Positions 6,021 to 6,309 of a stretch of DNA of 6,309 nt are shown here, piece by piece. The translations under genes were made by a program, and so were the position numbers. Location: contig JALWEZ010000253.1 of assembly GCA_027039165.1 (NCBI GenBank), positions 1 through 6,309 on the forward strand, read 5' to 3'. The notes under the pieces are model-generated. The model did not search any database. It saw nothing but the letters and a program-made list of their open reading frames with translations, and was not told where the DNA came from. The DNA comes from Candidatus Moraniibacteriota bacterium (GTDB lineage Bacteria > Patescibacteriota > Minisyncoccia > Moranbacterales > GCA-2747515). Within the stretch, counting starts at the first letter, position 1; the number at the start of each line of letters is the position of its first letter.

Positions 6021-6204
6021 AGTAGTTATGCTATATAATTTTTGATATCTGAACGTTGTCAGATAAAATGCTTTGCGTCCTTATATATTTCTTTTGCGTG
6101 CAGAGAGATTTCTCCCTCTACACGGTGCAATTAGGTTGTCTATTTTATCAAATATTCCGATAGAACATTGATTACTTTAGCTCAACGAGTTTCCATAACT
6201 TACT
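5983..6204 (-). ncRNA. Structured non-coding RNA of about 220 nt, family not identified
   Basis: No credible protein is encoded here, yet the minus strand has a promoter, dense base pairing and a terminator. The predicted 5' end starts a terminal helix: AGTAAGTTATG (6204-6194) pairs with CATAACTACT (6030-6021) over 10 bp with one bulged A. Inside are a 12-bp hairpin with a GAAA tetraloop (6124-6097), extendable by TTGC/GCAA with a bulge; a 7-bp hairpin TATCTGA/TCAGATA with loop CAACGT (6065-6046); a long-range helix GATAAAAT/ATTTTATC (6149-6142 with 6069-6062) that competes with it; and a 5-bp loop pairing CGTTG/CAACG (6187-6183 with 6058-6054). I saw no signatures of tmRNA, RNase P RNA, SRP RNA or 6S RNA. 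It may be a free small RNA or a riboswitch-like leader; the separate nrdAB promoters favour the former. Confidence 0.75.
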
Positions 6205-6209
6205 CTTTT

Positions 6210-6239
6210 ATTTTAAATCCTTTTTATATCGTTTGTCAA
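6210..6239 (-). promoter_or_regulatory. Promoter of the non-coding RNA gene
   Basis: Minus strand has a perfect -35 TTGACA (6239-6234) and a 5/6 -10 TAAAAT (6215-6210) with an 18-bp spacer. The start predicted about 7 nt further on (near 6203) coincides with the 5' strand of the RNA's terminal helix. This is the best promoter match in the window and suggests strong constitutive transcription. The remaining 6240-6309 shows no gene I can support. Confidence 0.7.
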
Positions 6240-6309
6240 ATAAAGTTTTTGAGACTTTAATTTAAATATCATTATTCTCCTAATTTTAACAAAGAACTTA
6301 CCTACAAAA

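Noticed and set aside
6070..6099. GGACGCAAAGC and CACGCAAA resembling the GEMM (cyclic-di-GMP-I) riboswitch
   Set aside because: The conserved GGCAAACC-hairpin and the second arm with its AGCGGGG segment are missing, and the surrounding helices are arranged differently; the match is probably coincidence, though a covariance-model search should settle it.
6213..6272. Minus-strand 19-codon frame starting after AGGAG (ATG 6272-6270)
   Set aside because: The Shine-Dalgarno is suggestive, but the frame is very short and runs through the -35 and -10 of the RNA gene's promoter; the promoter explains the sequence better.
1..6309. CRISPR array, transposon, prophage or tRNA gene
   Set aside because: No regularly spaced repeats, transposase, terminal inverted repeats, phage genes or tRNA-like cloverleaf were seen on either strand.

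Overview
The window is strongly AT-rich bacterial DNA in which every recognisable gene lies on the minus strand, so the reading below runs from high to low coordinates. The five proteins end in TAA (four) or TAG (one). The long reading frames are unbroken, with Gly as GGN and Trp as TGG, so UGA is neither Gly nor Trp here. Most starts have AT-rich upstream sequence without a Shine-Dalgarno motif; one gene has a perfect AGGAGGT. Promoters look like the housekeeping sigma-70 type. The phylum cannot be fixed from this window: a low-GC Gram-positive or a candidate-phylum (Patescibacteria-like) genome are both possible.

Layout: (1) About 6240-5983 holds a compact non-coding RNA gene: a consensus-like promoter, a terminal helix starting at the predicted +1, a 12-bp hairpin with a GAAA tetraloop, further hairpins and a possible pseudoknot, then a strong intrinsic terminator. 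I could not assign it to a known RNA family. (2) 5958-5769 is the control region of the ribonucleotide reductase operon: a near-consensus NrdR box with a half-degenerate partner 32 bp away, a perfect DnaA box, candidate promoters, and a hairpin followed by nine Ts in the leader that looks like an attenuator. (3) nrdA and nrdB (5768-2347) encode both subunits of an aerobic class I ribonucleotide reductase, which makes dNTPs. (4) A 264-residue membrane protein (2214-1420) appears to be an internally duplicated GlpM/DUF3147-like protein; it has its own promoter candidate and a terminator that overlaps its stop codon. (5) A two-gene unit (1175-153) encodes a GNAT acetyltransferase and, 3 nt later, a YdjM-type membrane metal-dependent hydrolase, ending in a probable terminator near the window edge.

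The nrd genes work together and seem controlled by dNTP status (NrdR) and perhaps by replication initiation (DnaA). The other genes have no evident functional link to them. The least explained element is the small RNA gene upstream of nrdAB.
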